From a virus, in the IMG/VR virus record IMGVR_UViG_3300030202_000729, positions 1-62,239 of that record: a stretch of 62,239 nucleotides of DNA. One strand, written 5' to 3'. How positions within the stretch are numbered: position 1 is the stretch's first letter; each line of letters starts with the position of its first letter. This document shows, piece by piece, positions 1-12,400 of this stretch. The notes below the pieces were generated by a model. It searched no databases. It was not told the DNA's origin and worked only from the letters and a program-made list of their open reading frames with translations. The position numbers were made by a program, and so were the translations under genes.

Positions 1-173
1 GGATACGTACTTCGTATCTCTTTGTCTATAGCAGGTTGAAGATAATGGTTTACTACCGTTTCTTCGCTTGTTTCTGTGGATACTCTATGAACACCCATTG
101 GATTGAGTCCTGCATCTATGTGCAAGAATTTTAAATCTTTAGAACAAACGACTTTTACGATTTGTCTTTTCAT
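1..173 (-). CDS. Hypothetical protein, 3' end outside the window
   Basis: An open frame of 57 codons starts at an ATG (171-173) and runs without a stop off the left edge, so this is the N-terminal part only. It begins MKRQIVKVVCSKDLKFLHID and continues with a polar segment containing HRVSTETSEE. It has no signal peptide or membrane segment. It follows the dockerin-like mini-gene by 38 bases on the same strand and would be the most distal gene seen in the late block. I do not recognise the family. Confidence 0.6.
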   Translation of the reverse strand, partial: MKRQIVKVVCSKDLKFLHIDAGLNPMGVHRVSTETSEETVVNHYLQPAIDKEIRSTY

Positions 174-211
174 CACTGCTAAGTTAGGAGGTTACACTAC
201 AATTTCATAAT

Positions 212-403
212 TTACTTTTTAACACTGGTTTCGGTTAGGGTTAGAACGGGCATCGGTTGCTGGCTAAGCATCTGGCATATGTCACTTGAGTCTATGACTC
301 CATTCTCGTTGAAATCAAAGGGAGCTACTTGAGACCCCGGAGTAACGGGGTTGTTGAAATTTACCAACATCAACAAAAAATTCATTATCCATGTACTTGC
401 CAT
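212..403 (-). CDS. Mini-protein with one EF-hand/dockerin-like calcium loop
   Basis: A 63-residue protein. The first 20 residues are hydrophobic (WIMNFLLMLVNF), so a short signal or membrane anchor is possible; a start at the internal Met7 (MNFLLML) is equally plausible. Residues 29-43 read PFDFNENGVIDSSDI, a calcium-loop pattern D-x-N-x-N-G-x-I-x-x-x-D like that of type I dockerins, present once instead of the usual pair. The rest is a Ser/Thr-rich tail ending SVKK. It lies 49 bases after the giant polymerase gene. Single loops of this type are frequent near the ends of secreted Bacteroidota proteins. Function unknown. Confidence 0.6.
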   Translation of the reverse strand: MASTWIMNFLLMLVNFNNPVTPGSQVAPFDFNENGVIDSSDICQMLSQQPMPVLTLTETSVKK

Positions 404-452
404 ATTATGTATACGGCATACACAGACAAAAGGTTACCCTTTTTACCGGGGA

Positions 453-3400
453 TTATTTTTCCAAGAACTTTATCTTCTCCTCCGGAGTCAAGGTCGACAT
501 AATACCATCAACGACTGGGAGCACTCGCTTGATCTTGTTTACAATCTTCCTGTCACCTTTCTCAGCAGTACCGGTACGTCTTTGGTAGAAGATATCTTCT
601 TCGTCCCCAACTCCTACTACGTATCCTAGTTCAGCAGCTCCTTGGTCAATAAGCCCAGTCCACTTTCTCAGCAGGTTAGCTGTAGCTGTAGGCGAGTCAA
701 TGATTCTCATCGCTTCTTTTGGATTAAGGAACTGTAGCATCTCTGTATTCAATCGCTTAGCTTGATACGCAAAGAACCTAAGAGCATAGCTGTCGTCATC
801 GTCATCACTCATCATACCGGCCAAAGCTCTACCGATTGCATACGTAGCTAGTATTACAGCAGTCTCAAAGAATGCACGGCGTATGTTCTGCTGGTCTGTC
901 TCTGAGTAATCGCTTATTGCAAACCTGCCCTGAGTAAACATGTTCTTCAGGTAATCAAGTGCTGACAAGTACATACCCCTAGTTACTGAACCCGCTTCTT
1001 GATCCACGTGGTATCCATCCCCATGACCAAATCTTTTACGGAGTTGTGGCTGCAAGTAGTTACGGAACAAAGTCAACACCTTACCTAGGGCTGATCTCTG
1101 GAAGTGTGACTTATCACGTCTACCTTTTATTTGGTTAGTTCTTTTCTGTACAGAGTTAAGCTTAGATACAAATTTAGCTTTGTCAAAGTTAGCAACACGT
1201 GGGTCTACCACAAGGAATCCTTTCTCGTCCATTACTAGAAGATCCCACAGATCAGCGGGCTTACCTTCTTTGTTGTTGATTACCTTACCATTCTTATCCT
1301 TCAGCTTACCCTCCATAGCTTTCATCAAAGCAATCATTCTTACACCAGAGGTCTGATGCTCTACTGCATGCTGCAGTACGAAGAATGAATCGGTAGACAT
1401 AGACTGCTTCATTTTACCACCGGTAATATTTCTACCTGCTCCGTCTGTCATTTCCACAAGTGCATCAAACATTTGCATAGCCTGTCCAAGCTTAGTTGTT
1501 GGGGCCATCTTACCCAGGTCTGCCATTGCTCCTCCTGAAGCTGCGTACTCTGCTATAGCTGATCTGTAGTTAGCGCGAGTAAAGAACTGTCCTGCCCATG
1601 CTTCTTCCCAAGTCATAAGGTTATCAAGAATTGCTTGGTTACCTGCTTGGAGTGTGTTAAACGATAGCGTGTTGAGTGCAGTCAATACAGACACTGATGA
1701 TGCTATCTTGTTTGCTTCACCAAGTCCTTTTATGTATTGCGGTATATCATACATACCATAGAAGTTGGCATCAACAAATGACTGCAGGTGCTTGAAGGTA
1801 TTAGAGTCTATACCCTTACCCTTTCTGTATACCTGAGCATCCCCTGGGGATAGCTTATTAAGAATCTTAGACCCCGTTGCTGGATCAGTTTCCAACACCT
1901 CTCTACGTGCATGTATGTCAAGCATAGTATTTACTAACCCCTGCATTTCAGCTTTAGCTTCAAACATGTTTGTCATGTGGTGGAACTGCATCAAGCTGGC
2001 TGCTATATCACGACTTACATTCTTAGCATCAACTCTGTTGGTGTACAAGATTGGTACACCTTTTTGTACTACCCCATCTACCTCTTGGAATACACCGTAC
2101 TCTATATCCGTAGCCTGTCTAGTCAAACTGTCTACCACTTGATCCTTAACGCCAGCAATAACTCCTTGCTCTTGTACCCTATCTGCACTATCCTTTCTAA
2201 TAGCAGGCATCTGATACGAGAACTTATCCCATGCATTGGTGTACAGATTAGACTTAGTACCCCTAGCCTGGTCAGCGTGGTATCTATTTACTATTGAATC
2301 GTAGTAAGCTTTCTTTGCAGGATCTGCTTGTATTGCTTCCCACTTTTTACTCTTGTATTCATTACTAGGCTTAGCAAGTGCACCTGAATAGGTCTGGTTA
2401 CTCTTGTTCCATCTAGCTTCATTGATCAACTCACCAAGTTCTTGCTTCAGTACTGAGGCTCTGTCCTGATCGAATGCTGACTCTGACCCCTCTAGCTCTG
2501 CTATCTTAGCTTTAAGCTCCTCCTGTCTTTTTATATTTTCATTGTAAAGACTATCAGCATTTTCTACGGGCTGAGTATTCTCTGCATACCAAGCTGCTCT
2601 ATCTCTATAGTACTGTCTTGCTGCAAGAGAACCTTTTCCTGTTTCATCCATAGACCACTGCTTGTATGCTTCACTATTCCTAGCTACAAACTTACCATTG
2701 TCATCTTTTGGCCACCCGTTGTTCTCCTTAAAACTATTCTCAGCATTGGTACGTGCAGTATAGAACTTATTCACGTCATACTCCTGTACCATGAATAACA
2801 ATTTCTGACCTCTAATATTGTTCTCCGTTAAGAAGGGTGCATTAAACTTGGCAACGTTGATACCTCCACCGGCAGACTCTCTAAATGCATCGTATACTTT
2901 TTGGAAATCAAAAATAGTTTTCCTAGTACCTTCATTTGCTTTAGTTACTTGATCAGTATAAGCAAGAGCAAACAACTGTAGGTTTTGTTCAGATGAGTAA
3001 ACGAAAGGATCCATGTAGAATGAGTACCCAGACTTATCTACATGCGCCTGAGTCATCTCTCTTATCAGCTGCTTCCTACCAAGCTTCTTATTGCTTAGCT
3101 GTTCGATTTTAAGATCAAGAAGTGCCTGTAGTCTTTGAGCATCATTAAGTTCTCCTCTACCGTGCTTGACCTGTATCAAGCTGTACTCAGGATCTCTCTT
3201 GTCAATACCACCTATGTCCTTCGTACGCTTAGTTGCAGCAATAACATTGTCAAGCTCTGCATTTACTTCCTCACTGCCGTAGTTAACAAGGGAGTCTGCT
3301 GCAAGTGGTATAGCTATCTTAAGATATTCATTGTCTAGCTCTTGAGCATCTATCAATGCGTCTTGTAGATCTGCAAGGATATCTTTCTTACGCTGCTCTG

Positions 3401-6400
3401 TACCTTCTTCCCCAACCACCTCACGTAGCAATACTTGTGTTTGTCTTACAAGACTACCACCACCATCTACTCCGTCAATAATTCTGCGTACAGCATCAAC
3501 TTGTTGCAGTACTCTTAGAGCTTCCTTCTTACCAACTGGTGCTTCTCTCTGAGATAGATTTCTCAGATCGTTCATCATAGCCTTGGCTCTGTCCACATTG
3601 AGTACGACATACTCTTGGATCTTCATGAATGCATCAATGTCATTCTTGTTCTCCTTCAGACGCTTAATGTTTTTCTTCAGCTCCTTAAGTCTACGTATCT
3701 GCTCGTTGTCTCTTGTAGCTTCAGGTATCATCTCAAGCTGACGTATCTCTGCATTGACGCTAATGGTAGCAGTCTTGTACAGGTTGTCAACTTCGTTCTG
3801 CATATCCCTAGATCGTTGGACCTTTGGATTGAATATACCAGACAACTGCAATCCACGTAGCTCTCCAGCAAACATCTTCTCAGCAAGAACTGAAGCTGCA
3901 TCAGGTTGTACCCCGAACAGCTTACCTATAGCTCTCATGATTCTGTTGATCAGTCTACGGAATGCACTAGGCTTGTTCTTTTCAATCTTAGCTCCTTCAA
4001 TACCTATAGCTGTTACAAGTATCTCCTTGCCCATCTCGAACTCACTCAGGTTGTCACCTGCATACGCATCTTCTACCTGCCTGACTAGATCTGGACGAAG
4101 CTTTCTCATCTGTGCTATGTATCCTTCTACCTGTGACTTAGGTAGCATGTCTACTATGATGTGCCCAAACTCGTGGTAAGCCGTATCGTCTGTCATCTGT
4201 GATGGATCAAACGTAATAACCTCCCCATCAATCTGACCTTTCACCCCTTTTTCCAGGGAGCCTTCTTCTACGATTACATCAATACCTGCATCTGCAAACG
4301 CAGCTTTCAGTTTAGAAATCTTAGCCTTAGGATCTGCATCACGGCTTAAGCTTGCATCAATCTCTCTACTCTTAGTTGCGTTGTTTTGTACGGGCTGTAT
4401 ACTTTCAGGAGCGGCGCTCTTGTTAGGGTACAGTATACTACGGTCGTTGCCTGCCTCGTTTAACATTCCTTCACGTCCCCTTGTTTCAGTTCTGTGGTAG
4501 GTTACTATGTTCTCACCTCCTGCTATTGTATTGGGAGTCTCTACTCTTTGGTATACGTAAGAGTTTCCAAACCCATCGGTACCTACTATATTGAATGGTT
4601 TTCTTTTCAGTATATCTTTAGTAAGCCTAAACTGTTCTAGCACTGGAGATGGGACACCTCGTACTGTAGTAACCACATTGTCTGCTACTGGGAACATATG
4701 CTTTTTACCAAGCTTCATGTGTCCATAGTCCTGCAGGAATCTAGCCTTAAGATCATTCAGTGCTGATGCGGTAGTCTCTACCTTAACCATCTCTTGTGCT
4801 AAGTATTCTCCTGCACCTACTTCTTTCATTACAGAGTTAGGCAGCATCCCAAACATAGAAGTGGGGGACGTTGCAAATCCTGTAGTAGATATTGAGTTGG
4901 TGATAAGGTCTTTGGCAAACTGTCTTATCTCGTTAGTGGTTTGTGCATCATACCCGAAAGACTCTGGTCTATTCAGCATACGCTCCCACTCTCTCTGCAT
5001 CTTGTTTTGCTCAGCCAGTGTTCTACCCTGAGCATTGTTAAACTCTAGGCTGAAGAACTTGTTTTCAGCATTGTACTGAGTCTCCTTAGGAGTAAGCTGC
5101 TTAACAATACTAAGGTTAGCTATCAATGGCAGCTGTCTCATATTACTCAGACCTGCTATGATGTTTTGATCCTTAGACAAGTGCACTATGCTTAGAGTAT
5201 CCTCGTTCAGGTAAGCAGACTCGCTGAGAGGAGACCCCTGCTTAGTAAGCAGGTGATGAGATATTACCCTATTCAAAGCTTTATGCTGCTCTATAGATAA
5301 GAATCCGTTGCCAGTCAGCTCTTTTACAAAGTTTTTAAATCCAGTAACTGACATCTGTGTGCCAATCATACCTGCTCTATTGGCAACTTCCATTGCTGTT
5401 TCCATAGCCGCATGATATGCAGCTTGGTATCTGTACAGATCTCCTGTCAGTACTCCGTCTACAAAAGATGCTCCTCCATAAGAATCAAGCTGTCCTTCTC
5501 TGATAGCCTCTATCTTATCGAAGTATGCCTGGTGTGCAGCAACACTGCCTGCACCATCTATGTTGTCCACAGACACTGCTGAGTATGTAGTCTGCAATGC
5601 ATTCGCTCCTTTGTACAGAGCTACTAACGAATCCTCTATTTCTCTTGTAGGGGTTTCTTCTGTAATATCTAGATTGGCTGTTGTATTCTTGTCTTTATTA
5701 GTTCCAAAGAATCCTGCCTGCTTAGGATTGTTTACATCCTTTCTTTGCATAGCTTCAGTAACCTTCCTTACATGTGGGTTAGTGAGGAACTTGATAGCTT
5801 GCTGTGGTGTAGCACCTATGCTTAGCAAGTATACTGTGAGCGGTGCTGTCTTAGAGTTATCATTGGCTGCGTTCTGCAGTGGATCTTTCACAGAGTCAAC
5901 AGCTGCAGATAGGTATTGCTTAAGGTAGTGGTCAGTAGGTCTGATGATACCGAATACATCTGGGAATGCTGAGTTCTGTTTTATAGCATTCAATTGTTTA
6001 CCATCAACAGTTACAGTCACAGGGCCTGTGATCTCTTGTCCTGTTGACGTCACTATGTTACGTCCAGCTATAGAGTTAGCGTATATGCCACGGAGTGACA
6101 TAGACAACATGTTCTCGTATGCAGCTGTGATATGCGTCATAGGGTTAAACAAGTCAACATCACCACGCTGTTCTTTACTCATACCTATAGCTTCTAGTCC
6201 TGCCTCAATATCTCGGATACCTTCTGGGTCTAGAACTTCCTGTGCGTGAATAGCATCTACAGCAACCGCCTCCATCACATCTAGTATGATGTTGTTTACT
6301 GCATCTGCTGGGTATGTTGAATCAAGTATCTGTGCCGGGTTAGCTTTGAGAGCATTGTAGTCTGGCATGATTCTACCAGTACCGTCCTTCTTTTGTGACG

Positions 6401-9400
6401 GCATCATCAAGAACATCTTGTCAATGTCAAAGTCAGAACCCATAGCTGTGGTGATCTGCGCTGGTACACGGACAGCAGACTGAGCTCCAGACTTGTTGAT
6501 TCTCTTAATCTTAAGAGTTACCATGAATGACTTACTCGCATTTGGTATACGGTATGCAATCATTCTTCTGTTCTCCTCTGCTACATCTGTAGTATCCAAG
6601 TCTACACCTACAGGCAGGTCAAGTCCAAAGGCTTTCATCTGTGCCTCTCCTATCTCTATCTCTGCATGTGTAACAAAGCCATCGTCATTTACATCCAAGA
6701 ACTTAAGCTCTCCTGTTTCTTTATGAGCTCCAAACTCTGCAAACTGAACCATCTCTAGTCCATTTACTTTCTGCTTGTACACGCCTTTGCGGAATGCACT
6801 AAACAATAGACTGTCAAATGTATTCTGGAATCCAGGGTAGCTAAGTGGCAAGCCAAACATTACGTTGCCTGCTTCATCCAACTCTAGCCTCATGCTTTCA
6901 ATAACATTCTCAGGAAGACCTCTTTCTTTGGCCATGTCCAAGAGTCTGTTACGCATAGTAACCATGAACTTGCTGTCTACGATCTGATCTTTGTTCTGCT
7001 CAAAGAACTCACTGGTAAATCCTAATGCGTTTTTAAGTTCGCTAAGATCATTCTGAACCTTACGCTCAATAGCATTGTGGTATATATCCAGCATTGTAGA
7101 GCCCTTGACTTTCGTAGCCTTACCGGTTCCTACGTTAAGAGTATAGCTGTGTGCACGATCAACGTTAGCTATTTGATTCTTCTTAGGCTGCTTACCAAGG
7201 TTTGTCTTGGTCTCTTCTTTGATACCTATGTCCTGTGGGAATCTTAGACCTCTAGTATCTAGGGTTACTACGTGCAGTTCCCCAAACTGGTTGACTCCGT
7301 TGTTGTCAATTGCGTATGGACGTATCTGCCCAAGCTTGGTAGCTGACTCTGTATTGATAACATTAATAGGAGCTTGCCCTGCGTATTGGTCTCTTGCTTC
7401 CATACGAGCAAGCATGTCCTCAAGAATAGGACGTCCTTCTGCAAGGGCCCTATCAAGAACCATGTAGGAGTTCTTATCCGATATAGGTATGTTTATATCA
7501 GAGAGAGTTCCTCCCATGTTATTCATCGTGTCATACTGAGGCTTCATAGGAACAAGTGGACTACGTGTTACATCCCAGGGTTGTCCTGCTTTGTATTCTT
7601 CGTATACCTCTTGATCAACAGGCATCCACTCTCCTTGCCCTTGCCTAATCTTCCTGTAGTGGTCTATGCTAATAAACGCCTGCGCATCTGTTCCGTTGGT
7701 CTCCTTATATTTTTTTACTGCATCCTCTGCAGCTTTCTTAGCATTCTCTGGAGTAGCACCACGACTTATCAATCCCTTCTCAATAGCAGCACCATACTTC
7801 TCTGCAAGTCCATTAAGATCGTCAGGTGTAATGTCTTTTACTGTTGCAGTAGTGAAGGTAGGATCAGCTCCGTATTGTCCTTGAGGAGTTACATTAAGCA
7901 TGCCACCTGGTGTGGTAACAAGGTTGGCTCTTTTGATAAATGTTCTTCCGTCCTGAGTCCAGTTGGTTGTACCATTGCGCAGCATCTGGTTAGACATTTT
8001 CTTACCTAGTACATCAGTCAAAATAAAGTCATCCAAAAAGTTGTCTAGGTTACCATAGTTAGAGAATATATCTGCACCGAGCTTTGACTTAAGAAGTCCT
8101 TCTAGATTTGGATTAGATTCTTTTATCTCTCCCTTCATTGTAGCTAGAGCATCACTCACATCTTTACCCAGCCTCTCTAGTATCTCAGCATCTATAGGAT
8201 CTTTTGTTTCCAAGTGATCGTAGATGGCTTGAGCTGTCTTCTCGTCGTACTTTAACCCAGGAAGGTTCATCCTTTTGAACCAATCCTTAGTATGGTAGCC
8301 CTCTATAAGTGGGTCGTTATTCTTCTTTGCTTTGTCTATGTACAGCTGTGCTTTGTATGCTCTGTGCATGTCAAGCATGATCTCGTTTTTGATAAGAGAT
8401 GTAGCCGTATCACCACTAAGTCCAAGCGCTTGAAGACCTTGTCTATTTCTGGTAGATACCTTAGGGAAGGTATGAAAGCTCATACGCTTTCTATCTGCCT
8501 GTGTGGTCAGTGCTACGTTAGATGTATTCTGTCCTGCATTGTGAAACTGTGATAGAACAACAACCATTACGTCTTCCTGGCTTAGCTCATCGTATGCTTT
8601 GTTCTGTTCTCCTTTTAGTATTCCAAGGTCTTTAAACTTGAACTTAGCTTTGAACTTAGGAGAGGTGAGAAGCTTTCCACTCATACCTACAACTTGTCCT
8701 TTGACGCTGACACCGTCGGTGCCCAACATATCTACCGCTTGAGTTCCATCCTTTATTCTGTTCTGCAGATTGTTTATCTCTGTACGAGCATTGATTGGGT
8801 AGATAAGCTTACCACCCATGTTGAATGAGGTAGCAGGAGCTGATTCAAAAGGTTCTACTAGGTCCCTTATGACTCTATTGATAGTTGTGCCCTCACTTTC
8901 GAAGATGTTTTCTTTCACCCCTTCACTTGACAACCTAGTAGCCATAGCTGTAAGCTGTGTTCTAGGAGCGCTAATAAGTCTAGATATATCCACCTTACCA
9001 CTAAGCACCTGAGACCTTACACGTTCTCTCGCTTCTTCTCTAGTAGGAGCTATACTCATACCCATGTCCATCAGGAGATCGGCGAGTGTATTAGCATTCT
9101 CTGCAGTGTTTGTACTGTCCTTCTTAAGCTTGGATATGCCTTCCTTTATAGTAGCTGCTTTTTCTTTACTGACACTTAGTACGTCATTGCCTAATGTATC
9201 TTGGGTAACCGTGTACAAGTTTTGATTTGCCTCAGACTTCCACTTCTTTTTAAAGAAAGATGTAGTGCTCTGCGAGTTGGCGTCAAAAGTTCTAGCGGAT
9301 CTTTCAGCTGTTTCAGTACTAAGAGCAGGGTCTATTATTACAAACTCAGTCAGTCCTAAGCTTCCAAAGTTGCTGAACAACAATGATTTTTGCTGATCAT

Positions 9401-12400
9401 TAAGAGAGCTAACGAACTGTGCTACTCCTGCAACTGGATGTGAAGAAGGTAGCTGTCTAAGCTTTTCTACCATCTCAACGCTGTTCTTAGAGTTGTAGGT
9501 AGCACCAAGCACTGCAGCATATATATCTGCTACAGGTACAAACGTATCATATCCAAACACTCCTGTGTTCTTAACGTCTGTGGATACAGGAATCCTACCA
9601 AGCAATCTCTTTACTTTCTCAGTCAGCTTATCGTACGGGTTCTCTTCTAGTCTACCCTTGTTGTATATCCGTTGGTATACTACACCTGCATCTTCTACAA
9701 GTATGTTGGTACCGCTCTTCTCTCGTACTGTATACCCAAACTCTTCAAGCCTGTCCAATACATCAGCTCGCATACCACGGTCTTGCTCCATGCCAGTAGC
9801 GTCGTATGTGCTAAACCACGTATCGTATACCTCTTGTAGATATGCTTTTCTTTGTGGGTCTTCTGTTTTAGCCGCTTCGTCTCTGAACCACTCAGCAATC
9901 ATAGATCCTTCACCTGCTGTGCCTTCTGTAGATTCAGGGTTTCCAAACAACATACCAGCATCTAACGGTTGGTTTTGTTCTACAAGTGCCTTAATTGTAT
10001 TAAGCGTCTTAGCTACTCCTACATCTCTAGCCTCTTCAAATACTCTAGCATTACCAACTCTGTCTAGTGCAGAGAGCTTTGTTTCTACTTGTGGTGCGGG
10101 CTCTGTTTCAATAGGATCACCTTCTACTATAGTAGGCAGTACTTCTATATCTGCTTCCTCTGTTGTCTCAGCTGGTACTGCGTCTTCTTCTATTGGTGCT
10201 GCAGGAGTCTCTTCGTTTACTGCTTCTCTGGTAGCTTCTTCAAGCTTACCATCAGTAGCATTGTACTCCATGGATATACCAGGGTCGTTAAAAAACTGAC
10301 CGTAGGTGCTGTCCATAGCTTTAAAGTCTACGGCCAAAGGACCTACTAGGCCATCGTTGTCCATGATTTTTGGATCAGACAAGTAGTCCAAGTAGCTATC
10401 GTATATAGTGCTGTTGTCTAGAGGTGATACAAACTGTCCCTCTTGGTTAACACTTTGAACACTTATTTGGAACTTGGATTCTCCCAGTCTTTGCTCAATC
10501 AGACTTCTTACACCAGCTGTGTCTAGACCCTGTAAGAACGTAACATCGTACAAGTCCTCGGCTTCTTCAGATACAGCTTCAAAGTTACCGTTGTCGTCAA
10601 ACGAACCTATCGTGTAGTTTATGTTCTCATCTGCAGACTTTGCAAATTGATCAGAGTATACACGATATACCATTTTATTCTCTGCCGTTACAAGCATATA
10701 GTTGTTGTCATTGGTGTCTCTACCAACTTGTAACTTACCTCCTAGTCCTAACAGATCTTTAAGTCTGGTTATAGAGTCAGCATCGTTATTTTGCAAGAGG
10801 CTTCTAGCCTGTTGCATTGCCTTTTTACTATTTTTTAGATCTCTAGTACTCGTAGTCAGTGCTCGATATTTACCGTTTGGTTGTTTTACCAACATGTAAA
10901 CCATACCAGGCTCGAAGGTTTCACCATTTATATTAGAGGCTAGCTCTTCTACTGGAAATGGATCTATCTTTCCGTCCTCTGTAATATTACCGGTATCCAT
11001 GTAGAACTCTCCCCTCTTGGTACCTCTAAGAATACCTATGATAGGCTCCTGATCAGCTTTTTCAAAAGCCTCATTTACAGATACAAACTTCTGATTACCT
11101 TGCTCATCAACCATGTTGTTTGGGTTGCCAAACTTTCTACCGGTAATCTCAGCTGTAACTTTTTCTCCTTTCTGCAGCTTTGCTAAAATCCTATTATAAT
11201 CAGGAGATCTAACATACTCGTCATTTCTTACATGTCCTATGTAGTCGTTACCAACCTTAATGGCAATGGTAGTGCCATTCTTCAGAAGTTCAAATGTAGC
11301 TGTCTTTCCTTCTAGACCAGGTCGGAATAAAGGTTCTCTGTTAAGTAAAACTCCATTTTCTTCGAACAACTTCTCGTCAAACTCTATTCTACCCTTAGTA
11401 GGATTGTTCTGGTCGTTTACTACAATTGTATACTTACCAGATCCTTTGGTTCTATCCATAGTAAAGTCACCAGCATTAATAACAACGCCTGCTTTCTCTT
11501 GAGAGTTGTCATTGCCCTGTTCTGCTTGAGCCGCAGATACTTCTGCGTCTGCAGCACGTTCGTCTGCATCCTTTTGAGCTTGGGCTGCTTCTGTTGCTTC
11601 TGCAGTCATCTCTGCTGCTTCTGCATCAGCTGCTCTTTCTTGTGACTGTGTCAAGTCCGTTGCTTCCCCTCTAACCGGTTCTAGTCTTGCTGTTGTTCTT
11701 CCTTCTTCCTTGGCTTTTTTAACCTCATCCTGCATAATTGATTTACGTACAGGGTCTTCTTCCTCTTTGAGAAGTTCTTCTATTGCAGCTGGAGTCATTG
11801 CCCCAACCTCTTGCCTCATCTTAGCCTCAGCTTCGTGTCGTTCACGCTTGATCTGTGCTATCTCTTCTTGCATAGCAGGAGACGCATTGGTTGTATCTAC
11901 GTCAGCAAGATCAGATTCTTTTACAGTCTCATTGATATCCTCTCTAATAGCTTGGTCTACCTTGTCTTGCTTTGCTTGTTCCGCTCTAGCTTTTTGTCTT
12001 TGCAGATACGCCTCCCTCATTTCAGGAACTGCACTAAGATTATTAAGAGCTCCTACTGCTTTCTTTCTGTCGCTAGCGAGCAGGATCAAGTCATCCATCT
12101 TCTCTTTAAGCTCTTGAGCAGCAACACCCCCTTCATTAACTGTTACTCTCTGTAAAGCATCATTTAGCTTTTCTCTAGTCTGTTCATCTAGTATAGGCGA
12201 CTCTACTGGCAATGATCTGTCTTCTACGTCTAATGTGCCCTCTACAGTTTGTATAGCCTCACGCACACTAGCTGCAGTAATACCAGCTTCAGGATCAGCT
12301 TTATTTATTTCTGCAACAAGATTATCTATTCTACCATCTATGTTCTTAAGACTGGATGTGTTGTTAAACAACATTCTTTTGTAAAAAGTCTCATCAGCAA

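Noticed and set aside
9565-10299. 244-codon plus-strand frame inside the giant gene
   Set aside because: A Ser/Pro-rich shadow of the Glu/Ala-rich coding strand; no start signal and no protein features.
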